Shown: positions 42,685 to 52,962, numbered from the stretch's first letter. The stretch: 64,000 bases of DNA from Cohnella rhizoplanae (GCF_948329515.1 NZ_CAOJCN010000002.1:495740-559739), one strand, 5' to 3'. Notes: generated by a model from the letters alone, not told the origin. Numbers and translations: made by a program.

Positions 42685-43018
42685 TATCGGCTGCGAGAAA
42701 GACAGCGGCGCTGCAACGGACGGCCCAGAGAGAGGAACCCAGGCTGCAAGTTCCTTCCGGCAACGGCAAGCGTCGACCCCTTTCGAGCCGCAGGGCCGAA
42801 CGCGATTCGCGCGTCACCCCGTCATCGCATTTTTGCATCGAGACATTGCGACCCGACGGACGCCGCTTCGCCATTAAGTCCTGCCGGGTCATGACCGTTA
42901 CTCATGCCTAGAGAATCGCCAGCGATCCGCATACGCGGACGGCGCTGCGGTTGAACGAGGGTGGAACCACGGACGCCAATCACGGCGCTCGTCCCTTTCC
43001 GGGGACGGGCGCTTTTTT
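42685..43018 (+). promoter_or_regulatory. T-box leader of thrS (threonine)
   Basis: The T-box sequence GAGGGTGGAACCACGG lies at 42957-42972. The terminator pairs GGCGCTCGTCCC (42984-42995) with GGGGACGGGCGC (43001-43012), followed by TTTTTT. A typical distal stem I segment CAGAGAGAGGAACC/GGCTGCAAGTTCC is seen at about 42725-42753. A Thr codon ACC at 42776-42778 is a possible specifier, but its loop is less clear than in the pheS leader. Confidence 0.92.
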
Positions 43019-43069
43019 GCGTTGCTTTGTCCCCAACACATATTCCATGCTGCCAAGGAGGCCAACGCA

Positions 43070-45010
43070 ATGACTGTACAGATCAAGCTGCCCGACGGAG
43101 CGGTCCGCGAATACGAGGACGGCTCCAACATCGGTGACGTCGCGGGCTCGATCAGCCCGGGACTGAAGAAAAACGCCGTAGCCGGCAAACTGAACGGCAA
43201 AGTCGTCGATCTGAACGCCGAGCTGGCGCAGGACGCCAAGGTCGAGATCGTGACGCTGGATTCCGCCGAAGGGCTCGAAGTCATGCGGCACAGCACCGCG
43301 CATTTGATGGCCCAGGCGATCAAGCGGCTCTATGGCGATACCGCAGTGAAGCTGGGCATCGGTCCGGTGATCGAGGACGGCTTCTATTACGATATCGACA
43401 TGGAGCAGTCGATCACGCCCGACGATCTGGCGAAGATCGAAGCCGAGATGGAGAAGCTCGTCAAGGAGGATCTGCCGATCGTACGGCGCGTCGTCAGCCG
43501 GGAGGAAGCGCTACGCATCTATACGGAGCTGGGCGATCCGCTGAAGCTGGATCTCATCGACGGGCTGCCCGAGGAAGCGGAGATTACGATCTACGACCAA
43601 GGCGAGTTTTTTGACCTTTGCCGCGGACCACACCTGCCGTCGACCGGGCGCATCAAGTCGTTTAAGCTGCTGAGCGTAGCGGGCGCTTACTGGCGCGGCG
43701 ACAGCAAGAACAAGATGCTGCAGCGCATTTACGGCACCGCCTTCGCGAAGAAGGCGCAGCTCGACGAGCATTTGCATTTCCTCGAGGAAGCCAAGAAGCG
43801 CGACCACCGCAAGCTCGGCAAGGAGCTCGGCATGTTCACCTTCTCGCGCGAGGTCGGGCAAGGTCTGCCGCTGTGGCTGCCGAACGGGGCGAAGGTCCGC
43901 CAGATGCTCGAGCGCTACATCGTCGACCTCGAGGAGAAGCTCGGCTACCAGCACGTATACACGCCGGTACTGGCGAACGTCGAGCTGTACAAGATCTCCG
44001 GTCACTGGGAGCACTACCAGGAAGACATGTTCCCGCCGATGCAGATGGACAACGAAGAGCTCGTGCTTCGTCCCATGAACTGCCCGCACCACATGATGGT
44101 ATACAAGAGCGAGATGCGCAGCTACCGCGACCTGCCGATCCGGATCGCCGAGCTCGGCACGATGCACCGCTACGAGATGTCGGGCGCGCTGACCGGCCTG
44201 CACCGCGTGCGGGCCATGACGCTCAACGACTCGCATATCTTCTGCCGCCTTGACCAGATCAAGGAGGAGTTCAAGCGCGTCGTGCAGCTCATCCAGCGCG
44301 TGTACGAGGATTTCGGGCTCAAGGAGTACCGCTTCCGCCTGTCCTACCGCGACCCGGCGGACAAGGAAAAGTATTGGCCCGACGATCACATGTGGGAGAC
44401 CACTCAGCGCATGCTGCGCGAGGTCGTCGAAGAGCTCGGCCTTCCGTACTTCGAGGCCGAAGGCGAAGCCGCGTTCTACGGGCCTAAGCTGGACGTACAG
44501 GTGAAGACGGCGCTCGGCAAGGAAGAGACGCTCTCGACCGCCCAGATCGACGTTCTCCTGCCCGAGCGCTTCGAGCTCGAGTACGTCGGCGACGACGGCA
44601 AAAAGCATCGCCCGGTCGTCATTCACCGCGGCATCATCAGCACGATGGAGCGGATGACCGCGTTCCTGCTGGAGAACTTCGCCGGCGCGCTGCCGGTGTG
44701 GCTGTGCCCGGTGCAGGCCAAGATCCTGCCGGTCAGCCAGGCGTTCGAGGGTTACGCGCGCGAGCTCGAGGACAAGATTCGCGAAGCCGGCGTCCGCGTC
44801 GTGGCGGATCTGCGCAACGAGAAGCTCGGCTACAAGATCCGCGAAGCGCAGCTGGAGAAGGTGCCGTACATGCTCGTCGTGGGAGAGAATGAATCCGCGG
44901 CAGGCACGGTGTCCGTCCGCCGTCGCGGCGAAGGCGATATCGGCGCGGAGCCGATCGACGCCTTCATCGCGCGGATCAGGGGAGATATCGACAGCAAGCG
45001 CATAGACTGA
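43070..45010 (+). CDS. thrS: threonine--tRNA ligase
   Basis: 646 aa, full length. Domains are TGS (about 1-62, [13 protein letters not shown]), N2 editing with the HxxxH motif in [12 protein letters not shown], the class II catalytic core (about 240-535), and an anticodon-binding C-terminal domain. Zinc ligands are the Cys of RPMNCPHH and the two His of NDSHIFC and VVIHRG. The ATG at 43070 has AAGGAGG 8 bases upstream; the frame stays open to 43022 but without a site. It is controlled by the T-box leader before it. Confidence 0.97.
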   Translation: MTVQIKLPDGAVREYEDGSNIGDVAGSISPGLKKNAVAGKLNGKVVDLNAELAQDAKVEIVTLDSAEGLEVMRHSTAHLMAQAIKRLYGDTAVKLGIGPVIEDGFYYDIDMEQSITPDDLAKIEAEMEKLVKEDLPIVRRVVSREEALRIYTELGDPLKLDLIDGLPEEAEITIYDQGEFFDLCRGPHLPSTGRIKSFKLLSVAGAYWRGDSKNKMLQRIYGTAFAKKAQLDEHLHFLEEAKKRDHRKLGKELGMFTFSREVGQGLPLWLPNGAKVRQMLERYIVDLEEKLGYQHVYTPVLANVELYKISGHWEHYQEDMFPPMQMDNEELVLRPMNCPHHMMVYKSEMRSYRDLPIRIAELGTMHRYEMSGALTGLHRVRAMTLNDSHIFCRLDQIKEEFKRVVQLIQRVYEDFGLKEYRFRLSYRDPADKEKYWPDDHMWETTQRMLREVVEELGLPYFEAEGEAAFYGPKLDVQVKTALGKEETLSTAQIDVLLPERFELEYVGDDGKKHRPVVIHRGIISTMERMTAFLLENFAGALPVWLCPVQAKILPVSQAFEGYARELEDKIREAGVRVVADLRNEKLGYKIREAQLEKVPYMLVVGENESAAGTVSVRRRGEGDIGAEPIDAFIARIRGDIDSKRID

Positions 45011-45047
45011 CAGGCGCGAGGCATTAAGGTATAAGGCATTGCGCATA

Positions 45048-45111
45048 AAGCTTGCGGGCTTTGGACATTCTCCCTCTAGGAGGAATGCTACCGATGCCCG
45101 CAAGCTTTTTT
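45048..45111 (+). terminator. terminator overlapping the start of the next gene
   Basis: AAGCTTGCGGGC (45048-45059) and GCCCGCAAGCTT (45096-45107) are perfect 12-bp arms followed by TTTTATC. The 36-base loop contains the AGGAGGA ribosome site, and the 3' arm is codons 1-5 of the 3D-domain gene. It can end thrS transcription and at the same time sequester the next gene's start. Confidence 0.8.
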
Positions 45112-45642
45112 ATCAGATCGAACCTGACCGCGCTTGTCGTGGCTGCCGTATTGTCCGCGTCCGTCGTCCCGTGCGGCCCCGCGGATGCGGCGGCGGTAAC
45201 GACAGACGCGGCAGAAGATGTGGCGGATGCCGATACCTCGACCGTAAGCGTCCTGGCGACCGGCTACACCGCCGGCGTGGAGTCGACGGGCAAACGCCCC
45301 GGGCACCCGCAGTACGGGGTTACCTTTTCCGGAGTCAAAGTCAGGCGCAGCAAAGTATCGACGATCGCGGCCGACACGCGCGTATTCCCGCTCGGCACGC
45401 TGCTGTATATTCCGGGTTACGGCTACGGGTGCGTGGCGGATACCGGATCGCGAATCAAAGGCAGGCGCATCGATCTTTATTTCCCCTCCACGCGGCAGGT
45501 TTTTAAGGAATGGGGTAAAAAACAGGTCGAGGTCAAAGTCATCAAACGAGGCAGCGGCAGGGTCACGGAGACGATGCTCGACGCGATGAACGAGGTCGCC
45601 GTGGCGGGTCAGGACTTGTCCGACAAAAAATTCGATTCTTAG
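45094..45642 (+). CDS. 3D-domain (cell-wall-active) secreted protein
   Basis: 182 aa. A signal peptide ([20 protein letters not shown]) ends near ADAAA. The C-terminal 3D domain has the three aspartates Asp94 ([11 protein letters not shown]), Asp116 ([11 protein letters not shown]) and Asp127 (RRIDLYFPS), as in the MltA/RpfB/YocH-type catalytic barrel. It lacks LysM or G5 modules, so it is a minimal form. A lytic transglycosylase-like role on peptidoglycan is inferred. The start is ATG 45094, 10 bases after AGGAGG; its first codons lie in a terminator arm. Confidence 0.85.
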   Translation: MPASFFIRSNLTALVVAAVLSASVVPCGPADAAAVTTDAAEDVADADTSTVSVLATGYTAGVESTGKRPGHPQYGVTFSGVKVRRSKVSTIAADTRVFPLGTLLYIPGYGYGCVADTGSRIKGRRIDLYFPSTRQVFKEWGKKQVEVKVIKRGSGRVTETMLDAMNEVAVAGQDLSDKKFDS

Positions 45643-45725
45643 TATAATTATGATATTACGATCGGTATCCATATGTTAAAATGAAGGAGATGAGGATCAA
45701 AAGGCCTAAGGAGTGACATTAAGGC

Positions 45726-46259
45726 ATGACGAACTCCCGCGGAGACATCGGAAGTCGCGAACAATCCGCTATCGAGGATGAACTTCTGAACGAGCTGTAT
45801 CGAGAGATGCTGCGGGTGGCCCGTCACAGGCTTCATCACAAGAGCGACGCGATCGACGTGGTCCAGGAAGCATGGGTACGTATCTTGGAGAAGCGCGACA
45901 CGCTCCGGGAGAGCAACAAGATCATCCCATGGGCGAAGACGATCGCCGCCAATCTGGCGCTCAACGCCAATCGGGCAAGGCGCGTCAAGCCCGTCAGCGA
46001 GCTCAGCGACTCCTATGCGGGCGAGTCCGGCGCCATGCGGCTGAACGAGCCGGAGGTCATCGCGGAGCTGTCCGACATTCTGGGACGGCTGGAGCCGGCT
46101 ACGCGTACGCTGCTGCTCTACAAGTTTTACTACGGATTCAAGGACGACGAGATCGCGGCGGCGCTGCAGGTGCCGGTCGGTACCATCAAGGCCCGCATAC
46201 ACCGCGGCAAGGCCAGGCTGAAGGCCGAGTCCGGAGGCACTGGGGCCATGGACTTATAG
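45726..46259 (+). CDS. ECF-type RNA polymerase sigma factor
   Basis: 177 aa. Region 2 ([35 protein letters not shown]) and region 4 ([46 protein letters not shown]) are clear. The RBS is AAGG before ATG 45726. No anti-sigma gene with a zinc or membrane domain follows; the next gene is a chemoreceptor-like protein. The signal and regulon are unknown. Confidence 0.88.
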   Translation: MTNSRGDIGSREQSAIEDELLNELYREMLRVARHRLHHKSDAIDVVQEAWVRILEKRDTLRESNKIIPWAKTIAANLALNANRARRVKPVSELSDSYAGESGAMRLNEPEVIAELSDILGRLEPATRTLLLYKFYYGFKDDEIAAALQVPVGTIKARIHRGKARLKAESGGTGAMDL

Positions 46260-46393
46260 CGAATCGCATACAAGCGCGAGGAACCGAGAGGTTCCTCTTT
46301 TATTTTGCCCGGGGGACGGATATAATGTTAGAAAATATAACATTCTTGTCGATCGGCGGTAGAAGATGTCGACGGCAGTCGGGGGCGGTTCGC

Positions 46394-47839
46394 ATGGCCG
46401 GATGGCGGAAATGGATCAATAAGCGGACGGACGGGACCCGAGCCATGCGAAAGGAAGCCGGGGCCGCGTCCGAAGCTGCGACGCAGACAGGCGCGGTTGC
46501 CCTGGCGGAGCAGGACAAGCTGAGGACGATGGTCGGCGAAGCGGTCGTCATCTCCGACCGGCTCCAGGCCGCGGTGGACGAGGTAGACTCGAGCGTCGGG
46601 CAGCTCGAGGCGATCGCAGACCGGTCGGCCGTGCAGGAGGACCGGCTGCGGCAGCAGAGCCGGCTCGCGGCAGGCCGGCTGGACGAGGCGTTTTCCGCGC
46701 TGCAGGAGGTAGCGGCGGCATCCGAGGAGATTCGTGCCACCTCCGAGGGCATGAGCCGGCAGAGCAAGGAGGCGAGAGACGTCGTCATCGACGTGTGCAA
46801 GTCGATGCTGCAGACCGACGAAGTCATGAACGATCTCGCCGTCCATCACGGGACGATGGAGGAACGCGTGAGCGGACTGATCGCCCAGGCCTCGAAGATT
46901 ACGCAGATGAACGAGCTTATACAGGAGATTGTCTCGCAGACGTCCCTGCTGGCCTTGAACGCGGCGATCGAGGCCGCGCACGCCGGCGAATACGGCAGCG
47001 GGTTTACCGTGGTGGCCCAGGAGATCCGCAAGCTCGCCGAGCAGAGCGGCGTCGCGGTCAAGCAATCCACGGGCATCGTGCGCGACATCGAGGCGGGCAT
47101 CCGCCAGGTCGTGGCGTCCGTCGCGGAGGAGAAGCAGTCGGTCGCGCGCGGTCTGGCCGAGATGAAGGTGAACCGGGACCGGATGGACGCGATCTACAAT
47201 CATATCGTGAAGGTGGACGGGCAGGTCGGGCAAACGCTGGGCGCCGCCGTCGAGCAGGCCGATCGGACGACCGTGGCCAACGCGATGCTCAAGGACGTCG
47301 TCGACGCGGTCAATCTGATGATGGCGAGCATCGACGACACGCTCGCGCAGAATGTGAAGCAGCGCGAGGAGACAGCCAAGCTCGGCAGAGTATCCACCGG
47401 GCTTAAGGCGGCCGCGGACGAGCTGATCGGGGCGGTCCAGCAGGCCGGCGGGAGGGTGTGGTCGGACACGGGGCTCGCGGAGAAAGAGCGCTGGATGCAA
47501 TTTCTCGAGACCATGGCGGCGGATCCGGCGCTCGTCGGGCTGGAGGAAGACATTCACCGCAAAGTCTTGTCCGGATGGCTGGCGAATACGGCCGGCGTGG
47601 AGGCGATTTGGTCCAATCGGGCCGACGGATCGTTTATCTTTTCCGAGCCGGTCGCAGGCTTGCTCAATGCGCGCAGCCGGGATTGGTGGAAAAAAGCGAT
47701 GGAAGGCGATATGTTCGTATCCGAGGTTTATTTATCCGCGATTACGAAAAAGCCCTGCGTGACGGTATCGATGCCGCTGCCGGGGACCGAAGGCAAGCCA
47801 ATCGGCGTTATCGGGATAGACATTGTGATCTCTTCCTAA
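46394..47839 (+). CDS. soluble methyl-accepting chemotaxis-like protein with C-terminal Cache-like domain
   Basis: 481 aa, no predicted membrane span. Residues about 70-330 form a chemoreceptor signalling coiled coil with the tip sequence [41 protein letters not shown]. After it comes a C-terminal region ([21 protein letters not shown] ... [50 protein letters not shown] ... GIDIVI) that resembles the second half of a Cache/PDC sensor. The usual order is sensor first, outside the cell. A TATAAT box overlaps an earlier ATG at 46325; ATG 46394 was chosen but 46444 is possible. Confidence 0.8.
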   Translation: MAGWRKWINKRTDGTRAMRKEAGAASEAATQTGAVALAEQDKLRTMVGEAVVISDRLQAAVDEVDSSVGQLEAIADRSAVQEDRLRQQSRLAAGRLDEAFSALQEVAAASEEIRATSEGMSRQSKEARDVVIDVCKSMLQTDEVMNDLAVHHGTMEERVSGLIAQASKITQMNELIQEIVSQTSLLALNAAIEAAHAGEYGSGFTVVAQEIRKLAEQSGVAVKQSTGIVRDIEAGIRQVVASVAEEKQSVARGLAEMKVNRDRMDAIYNHIVKVDGQVGQTLGAAVEQADRTTVANAMLKDVVDAVNLMMASIDDTLAQNVKQREETAKLGRVSTGLKAAADELIGAVQQAGGRVWSDTGLAEKERWMQFLETMAADPALVGLEEDIHRKVLSGWLANTAGVEAIWSNRADGSFIFSEPVAGLLNARSRDWWKKAMEGDMFVSEVYLSAITKKPCVTVSMPLPGTEGKPIGVIGIDIVISS

Positions 47840-47934
47840 AAAATAGCTGACATAAGTGTTCTCATATGGGAGGAATTCCGGTACAATTGGCTTACGTGTG
47901 ATGAATCTTCACAAGAATAGACAGGTGATATTTC

Positions 47935-48282
47935 ATGACGAAGCCGATCGTGCAAACCATATCCGCTTCCGGCGTGCCGGCGAGGCATGCGGAGGTCCAT
48001 TCGCTCCTGGATGCGCTCATCGAGAAGCGGCTTGAGGAAGTTGCCGAGATCGAACAGATGGTCCAGCGCTACGAGCGCAGGATTCAGAAGGAAGAGCAGG
48101 CTTACCGGACCATGTCGACGCTGCGCAAGTTTCTGAGCGGCAAGAAGCCGGATCATCATGCTGCCGTCGAATATATTCATTATGTCAAGAAGCCGCTCGA
48201 GAAGGCCAGGCACCTGCGCGAGGAGATCGCGCGCTACGAGACGATGAAGCAGAACGGCGAGACCATAGAAGATCAGGGATAA
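47935..48282 (+). CDS. conserved hypothetical coiled-coil protein
   Basis: 115 aa, mostly helical and charged (LLDALIEKRLEEVAEIEQMVQRYERRIQKEEQAYRTM ... KPLEKARHLREEIARYETM). AGGTGAT precedes ATG 47935. It has no domain I can name. A terminator follows it, so it is probably monocistronic. Confidence 0.7.
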   Translation: MTKPIVQTISASGVPARHAEVHSLLDALIEKRLEEVAEIEQMVQRYERRIQKEEQAYRTMSTLRKFLSGKKPDHHAAVEYIHYVKKPLEKARHLREEIARYETMKQNGETIEDQG

Positions 48283-48304
48283 CCGAATCCTGCATGTGTG
48301 GAAG

Positions 48305-48352
48305 GAAGCTTTTCCGGAGACGTCCGCGTCTTGCCGGAGAAGCTTCTTTTTT
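48305..48352 (+). terminator. intrinsic terminator
   Basis: GAAGCTTTTCCGG (48305-48317) pairs with CCGGAGAAGCTTC (48334-48346), then TTTTTT. The reverse strand lacks a matching T run for amt. Confidence 0.88.
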
Positions 48353-48424
48353 ATGAGCTAAAATAAAAAGCTTCGCCGTCCCCGATCGGATGGCGAAGCT
48401 GGATAGCGGACGAGCCCAAGACGG

Positions 48425-49702
48425 CTATTCGCGTCTCAGCCGCTCGATATCGAGAAAGTCGTGCTCTTGGCTGTATGCGGGCACGCCGTGAATGCCGACG
48501 TCGAGACCGACGAGCTCTTCGTCGCGGGATACGCGCACGGGCCGCCATGCCTTGATGAGCTTGAGGGAGCCCCAGGTGAGCGCGAAACCCCAGACGGCGA
48601 CGACGGCCAGGCCGAGCGCCTGTACCCCGAGGAGCCGCCAGCCGCCGCCGTAGAACAATCCGGCGTTCGCGGCCAAGTCGGGCGTCGCGAACAATCCGAC
48701 CGCGAGCGTGCCCAGGCTGCCGCACACGCCGTGCACGGCGAAGGCGCCGACCGGGTCGTCGACGCGGCGCGCCTCGAGCCACTCTGTCGCCAGCACCATC
48801 GCGATGCCGCTGACCGCTCCGATGAGGATGGCGGCCCCGTCCGACACGAAGGCGCATCCGGCGGTGATGCCGACGAGGCCCGCGAGCGCGCCGTTAATGA
48901 CGGTAGGCGGATCCGCTTTTTGATATCGCAGGATGGTGAACAGGATGCAGGCGGCGCAGCCGGCGGCCGAAGCGAGCATCGTCGTGACCGCGATGTGTCC
49001 GATGTTGGGGTTGGTGGCGCTGAGCGTGCTCCCCGAATTGAAGCCGAACCAGCCGAACCAGAGGATGAAGGCGCCTACGGAGGCCAGGGGGAGATTGGAC
49101 GGCGGGACGATGTTGGTGCGGCCGTCTTCGCCGAATCTGCCGATGCGCGGCCCGAGGAACAAGGCCGCGGCCAACGCGGCGAACCCGCCGAGCGCGTGGA
49201 TGGCCGCGGAGCCGGCGAAGTCGATCATGCCGAGCTTCGCGAGCCAGCCGCTGGCCGACCAGATCCAGTGTCCGGATATCGGATAGATAAGGCCTGTCAT
49301 GATGATCGTGTAAACGATGTAGGCTCGGAAATGAATGCGTTCGGCCACGGCGCCGGACACGATCGAGATGACGGCGATGACGAAGGCGCATTGGAACAGC
49401 CAGAAGGTGTCGACTGAAATGTTAAGGCTTAAGTGGGACAGGTCACCGTTCATCAAGAAGCCGGACCAGCCGATTAAGCCGCCGGCGTCCTTGCCGTACA
49501 TGAGCGCGAAGCCGACCACATAAAACAGGAGGGCGCCGAACGAGATGTCGACGAATACCTTCATAATAATGCTTACCGCGTTTTTCTGCCGGACGAAGCC
49601 TGCCTCAAGCAGCGCGAATCCGCCCTCCATCAGTAAGATCATCGCGGCGGTCAACACGACCCAGATCGTGTCGACGCCGCTGGACAGCGCTTCCAACGTC
49701 AT
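48425..49702 (-). CDS. amt: ammonium transporter
   Basis: 425 aa Amt/Rh-family channel with about 11 spans. Signatures include ILLMEGGFALLEAGFVRQKNAV, FAGSAAIHALGGFAAL with the first pore His, FGWFGFNSGSTLS and DPVGAFAVHGVCGSLGTLAVG with the second pore His. A short cytosolic tail ends HDFLDIERLRRE. The reverse-strand start at 49702 is preceded by GGGGGA; the longer open frame to 49822 lacks a site. No glnK-type P-II gene is next to it, unlike Bacillus nrgAB. Confidence 0.93.
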   Translation of the reverse strand: MTLEALSSGVDTIWVVLTAAMILLMEGGFALLEAGFVRQKNAVSIIMKVFVDISFGALLFYVVGFALMYGKDAGGLIGWSGFLMNGDLSHLSLNISVDTFWLFQCAFVIAVISIVSGAVAERIHFRAYIVYTIIMTGLIYPISGHWIWSASGWLAKLGMIDFAGSAAIHALGGFAALAAALFLGPRIGRFGEDGRTNIVPPSNLPLASVGAFILWFGWFGFNSGSTLSATNPNIGHIAVTTMLASAAGCAACILFTILRYQKADPPTVINGALAGLVGITAGCAFVSDGAAILIGAVSGIAMVLATEWLEARRVDDPVGAFAVHGVCGSLGTLAVGLFATPDLAANAGLFYGGGWRLLGVQALGLAVVAVWGFALTWGSLKLIKAWRPVRVSRDEELVGLDVGIHGVPAYSQEHDFLDIERLRRE

Positions 49703-49955
49703 CTTTGTTCCCCCAGAGCGAATCGATTTTATAGGGTATAACACCAAATCAAACGAAATTACGACCAAATTATATAGCGTTAAGTCATATATGTCAACGA
49801 AACGTGTGATAATAAATGACATAATAAAAAGGGCTGGGAGCGGCCTCAGTCTCTAGACCGAGCGAAGTTCCTTCCCGCGCCGCTATGGCGGCGGCAACAC
49901 TTTCCTTTATAATGAAACCAGTTAGAACATTAGAGCACACAACGGAGGAACCCCT
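49703..49955. promoter_or_regulatory. divergent amt / liaF control region
   Basis: TATAAT at 49908-49913 is a -10 candidate for the lia genes. The left half is AT-rich (49740-49830) and should hold the reverse amt promoter, which I could not fix. No gene is seen. Confidence 0.5.
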
Positions 49956-51170
49956 ATGCAGCAGTCGGTGCTACACCGCATCTTTTGGGGATTTATTTTA
50001 ATCGGAGGCGGCCTGGTATTTTTACTGAACCAGAGCGGCGTCATCGAGGTCGATATCGGCTATCTTTTCTCGACTTATTGGCCCGTTTTCATGATCTTTT
50101 TCGGCATCCAGGGCTTGCTCCTGCAGCGGAGGAACGGCATCGGCTGGAATTCGGTCGTCGTGCTGTTCGGCATCTTCTTCCTCGGACGGAACCTGGGCTG
50201 GCTGACATGGGAGATCGGAGATCTCATCCGGTTCGCGATCCCGGCGGCGTTCATCGTGGCGGGCTTGAACATGGTGTTCAGAGGAAGCGGATGCGGCGCT
50301 CCGAAGAAAAAATGGGAGGATAGCGGATGGAATCAGGTAACGCCGCCGCCGGCGCCCGAGACTTTCGATTCGGCCTTGCCGCCGCCCCCTCCCCCGCCGC
50401 CGGCGCCGTACGACAGTCCGAACGCATTTACGGACGAGGCTCCATCCGGCGACGGTCCGCCGGCCATGTCCGCTAACGGAAGGGACCAGGACGCCAATCG
50501 GACGCGGGATCCCCGAGCGGCGAACGGACAGGACTGGGGATGGGACCCGAAGGATCGGCTGCAGCAGCGCTTGGAGCGACGGCAGGAGCGTCTGGGCCGC
50601 GTGCACGAGCGCATGCAGGAGCGGGCTGAACGGATTCACGCCAAGCATCAGGAGCGCCATGAAAAGCTTCATGCGAGAACGCGTGAGCGCCACGCGCGAC
50701 GGGGGCATGACCACGGTTACGATGGCGGCAGCGAGTCCGAACGTCTATGGAAGGATTATCACCGCCCGCCTGGACATTCGATGCGGGGATCGCGAATCGA
50801 TCACAGCCGGTTCATCGGCGACGTGCACATCGGTCAAGAGATGTGGGAACTGCAGCCGATGAGCATTTCTCATTTTATAGGCGACACGACGATCGACCTG
50901 ACGCGGGCGCATATCCCCGTCGGCGAGACGCGCATCTATGTCTCCGCCTTCATCGGGGACGTCAAGGCTTATGTGCCGGGCGACCACAGCGTCGGCATCC
51001 GCGTCGTCTCGAGCTGTCTGATCGGGGACGTGAAGGTGCTCGAACAAAAGCGGGGCGGGGTATTCAACCAGATGTCCGCGGAGACGCCGGGCTTCCAGGA
51101 TACGGACAAACAAGTCGTGCTCATCGTCAGCTGCTTTATTGGCGACGTGCGCGTGACGAAGGTAGGTTGA
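49956..51170 (+). CDS. liaF: LiaF-like membrane protein with extended linker
   Basis: 404 aa. Four N-terminal spans (residues about 8-108) carry a LiaI/LiaF-like fold; the C-terminal 125 residues are a repeated beta-strand domain marked by FIGDVHIG, FIGDTTID, FIGDVKAY, LIGDVKVL and FIGDVRVT. LiaF inhibits the LiaS kinase in Bacillota until cell-wall damage. Between the two parts lies an unusual linker of about 165 residues, first Pro-rich (PPPPPPPPAP) and then Arg/His/Glu-rich (RQERLGRVHERMQERAERIH). GGAGG precedes ATG 49956. First gene of liaF-liaS-liaR. Confidence 0.88.
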   Translation: MQQSVLHRIFWGFILIGGGLVFLLNQSGVIEVDIGYLFSTYWPVFMIFFGIQGLLLQRRNGIGWNSVVVLFGIFFLGRNLGWLTWEIGDLIRFAIPAAFIVAGLNMVFRGSGCGAPKKKWEDSGWNQVTPPPAPETFDSALPPPPPPPPAPYDSPNAFTDEAPSGDGPPAMSANGRDQDANRTRDPRAANGQDWGWDPKDRLQQRLERRQERLGRVHERMQERAERIHAKHQERHEKLHARTRERHARRGHDHGYDGGSESERLWKDYHRPPGHSMRGSRIDHSRFIGDVHIGQEMWELQPMSISHFIGDTTIDLTRAHIPVGETRIYVSAFIGDVKAYVPGDHSVGIRVVSSCLIGDVKVLEQKRGGVFNQMSAETPGFQDTDKQVVLIVSCFIGDVRVTKVG

Positions 51171-51176
51171 CCTCCG

Positions 51177-52217
51177 GTGCCGAAGTTGTTACGCAATATT
51201 AAATGGGAATGGGCCTTCTATGCCGCGCTGTCCGGCGGTATCGTGCTGGCCGTCATCTACGGTCTGTGGCGGCCTCATATCGAGGCGCTGCCGGCGGGGC
51301 CGGCGATCTATCGGCTGATCCCGCTGCTCATCGCCGTGCGCATCGTCAGCGCCTACTTCCGCGGCAGAAGGTACCAGAGCCGAATCGACGCATTGCAGGA
51401 AGCGCTCAAGCAGTCGGCCGCAGGCAACTGGGAAGCCCGGCTGCCGGAGGATAGGACCGACGCCTTCGCTGGATCGTACCGGGAATTCAACCGGCTGCAG
51501 CAAGGGCTGTCGGAGCGGCTCCGCCTGCTCCAGCAGCTCGGCGAGAAGGAAGTGATGGGCAAGGCGGCCACCGTGGAGGAGGCGGTGCTGGAGGAGCGAC
51601 GCAGGCTGGCGAGGGACCTGCACGATACGGTCAGCCAGCAGCTGTTCGCGATCCATATGAGCGCGTCCGCGCTGCCGGCCTTGATCGAGAAAAACCCGGA
51701 GCATGCCGGGCGCGTCATGCAGCAGCTCATCGAGATGTCCAAAGCCGCGCAGCGCCAGATGCGCGGTCTGATCGCGCAATTGCGGCCGCTCGAGCTGCAG
51801 GGGACGACGCTGCCGGAAGCGCTGGACCGCTGGTTCCCGGATTATTGCCGGCAGAACGGCATGCAAGGGACCCTGGACGTCCGTGTGTCCGCGGCCCTGC
51901 CGCCGGCCATGGAGCATCAGCTTTTTCTCATCATTCAAGAAGCGATGGCCAACGTAATGAAGCACTCGGGCGCGGACGAAGTCCGGCTGGTGCTGGGCGA
52001 GACGGACAGGCAGGTGCTGCTGTCGATCGACGACGACGGGGAAGGCTTCAGCGCGGATCAGGTTAAGGCGGGCTCATACGGCCTGAGCACGATGCGCGAG
52101 CGGGCGATCCAGCTCGGGGGGGACGTCGAGATCGCGACCAAGCCCGGTTCGGGAACGCGGATTAAGGTCGGACTGCCCAAGTTCGCCCAGGCGGTCGAAG
52201 GAAACGGAAGGGGTTAA
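51177..52217 (+). CDS. liaS: LiaS-like sensor histidine kinase
   Basis: 346 aa. Two N-terminal spans with almost no extracellular loop make it an intramembrane-sensing kinase. The HisKA_3 site is His149 in RRRLARDLHDTVSQQLFAIHM; the ATPase motifs IIQEAMANVMKHS (N box), SIDDDGEGF and GSYGLSTMRERA are intact. It phosphorylates LiaR on lipid-II-cycle stress. The GTG start lies 6 bases after the liaF stop, so it is translationally linked. Confidence 0.9.
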   Translation: MPKLLRNIKWEWAFYAALSGGIVLAVIYGLWRPHIEALPAGPAIYRLIPLLIAVRIVSAYFRGRRYQSRIDALQEALKQSAAGNWEARLPEDRTDAFAGSYREFNRLQQGLSERLRLLQQLGEKEVMGKAATVEEAVLEERRRLARDLHDTVSQQLFAIHMSASALPALIEKNPEHAGRVMQQLIEMSKAAQRQMRGLIAQLRPLELQGTTLPEALDRWFPDYCRQNGMQGTLDVRVSAALPPAMEHQLFLIIQEAMANVMKHSGADEVRLVLGETDRQVLLSIDDDGEGFSADQVKAGSYGLSTMRERAIQLGGDVEIATKPGSGTRIKVGLPKFAQAVEGNGRG

Positions 52218-52223
52218 GCGCTA

Positions 52224-52901
52224 ATGACCGGAGTAAACGCAATGCAAAGCCCGTGCGGCGTGCTGATCGTGGACGACCACGAGATGGTGAGGGCGGGCAT
52301 CCGCACCTATCTGATGCTGGACGACCGCTTCGAGGTCATCGGAGAGGCTGCGGGCGGGCAGGAGGCGATCGACCGTCTGGATGCGGGCGCATACGGCGGG
52401 CGCGTGCCCCAGCTCGTACTGATGGATCTCATGATGCCCGGCATGGACGGGGTGGATTCGACCCGCGCGATGCTGGCCAAGTACCCGAACGTGCGGATCG
52501 TCATTTTGACGAGCTTCCTTGAAGATGACAAGATCGTGTCGGCGATCGAGGCCGGCGCCGTAAGCTATGTGCTGAAGACGGTGTCCGCGGACGAGCTCGT
52601 CTATGCGATGCAGGGCGCGCTCCGAGGAATGCCGGTCATGAGCGGCGACGTCTCTCAGGCGCTGACGCGCGGACTCCGCCGGCGCATGACGCAGGATGAA
52701 GACGAAGGCTTGACCGAGCGCGAGCGAGAAGTGCTGCTGCTCATCGCGGAGGGAAAGTCGAACAAGGAGATCGGCGACGAGCTGCATATCAGCATCAAAA
52801 CCGTCAAGACGCATGTCAGCAACCTATTGATGAAGTGCGAGCTCGAGGACCGGACGCAGCTAGCCATCTTTGCGCATCGTAAAGGCTGGGCGAAGGCTTA
52901 A
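52224..52901 (+). CDS. liaR: LiaR-like response regulator (NarL family)
   Basis: 225 aa. The receiver domain has Asp68 in VLMDLMMPGMDG as phosphoacceptor; the C-terminal LuxR-type HTH reads LTEREREVLLLIAEGKSNKEIGDELHISIKTVKTHVSNLL. It should activate the lia operon and other envelope-stress genes. It begins 6 bases after the liaS stop. An in-frame ATG at 52242 is a possible alternative start. Confidence 0.92.
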   Translation: MTGVNAMQSPCGVLIVDDHEMVRAGIRTYLMLDDRFEVIGEAAGGQEAIDRLDAGAYGGRVPQLVLMDLMMPGMDGVDSTRAMLAKYPNVRIVILTSFLEDDKIVSAIEAGAVSYVLKTVSADELVYAMQGALRGMPVMSGDVSQALTRGLRRRMTQDEDEGLTEREREVLLLIAEGKSNKEIGDELHISIKTVKTHVSNLLMKCELEDRTQLAIFAHRKGWAKA

Positions 52902-52962
52902 CGCGGGGAGGTTTAGCGTGCGGCGCGATCGGGCATTCTATGGCTAAAAAGGCGGAATTTCC

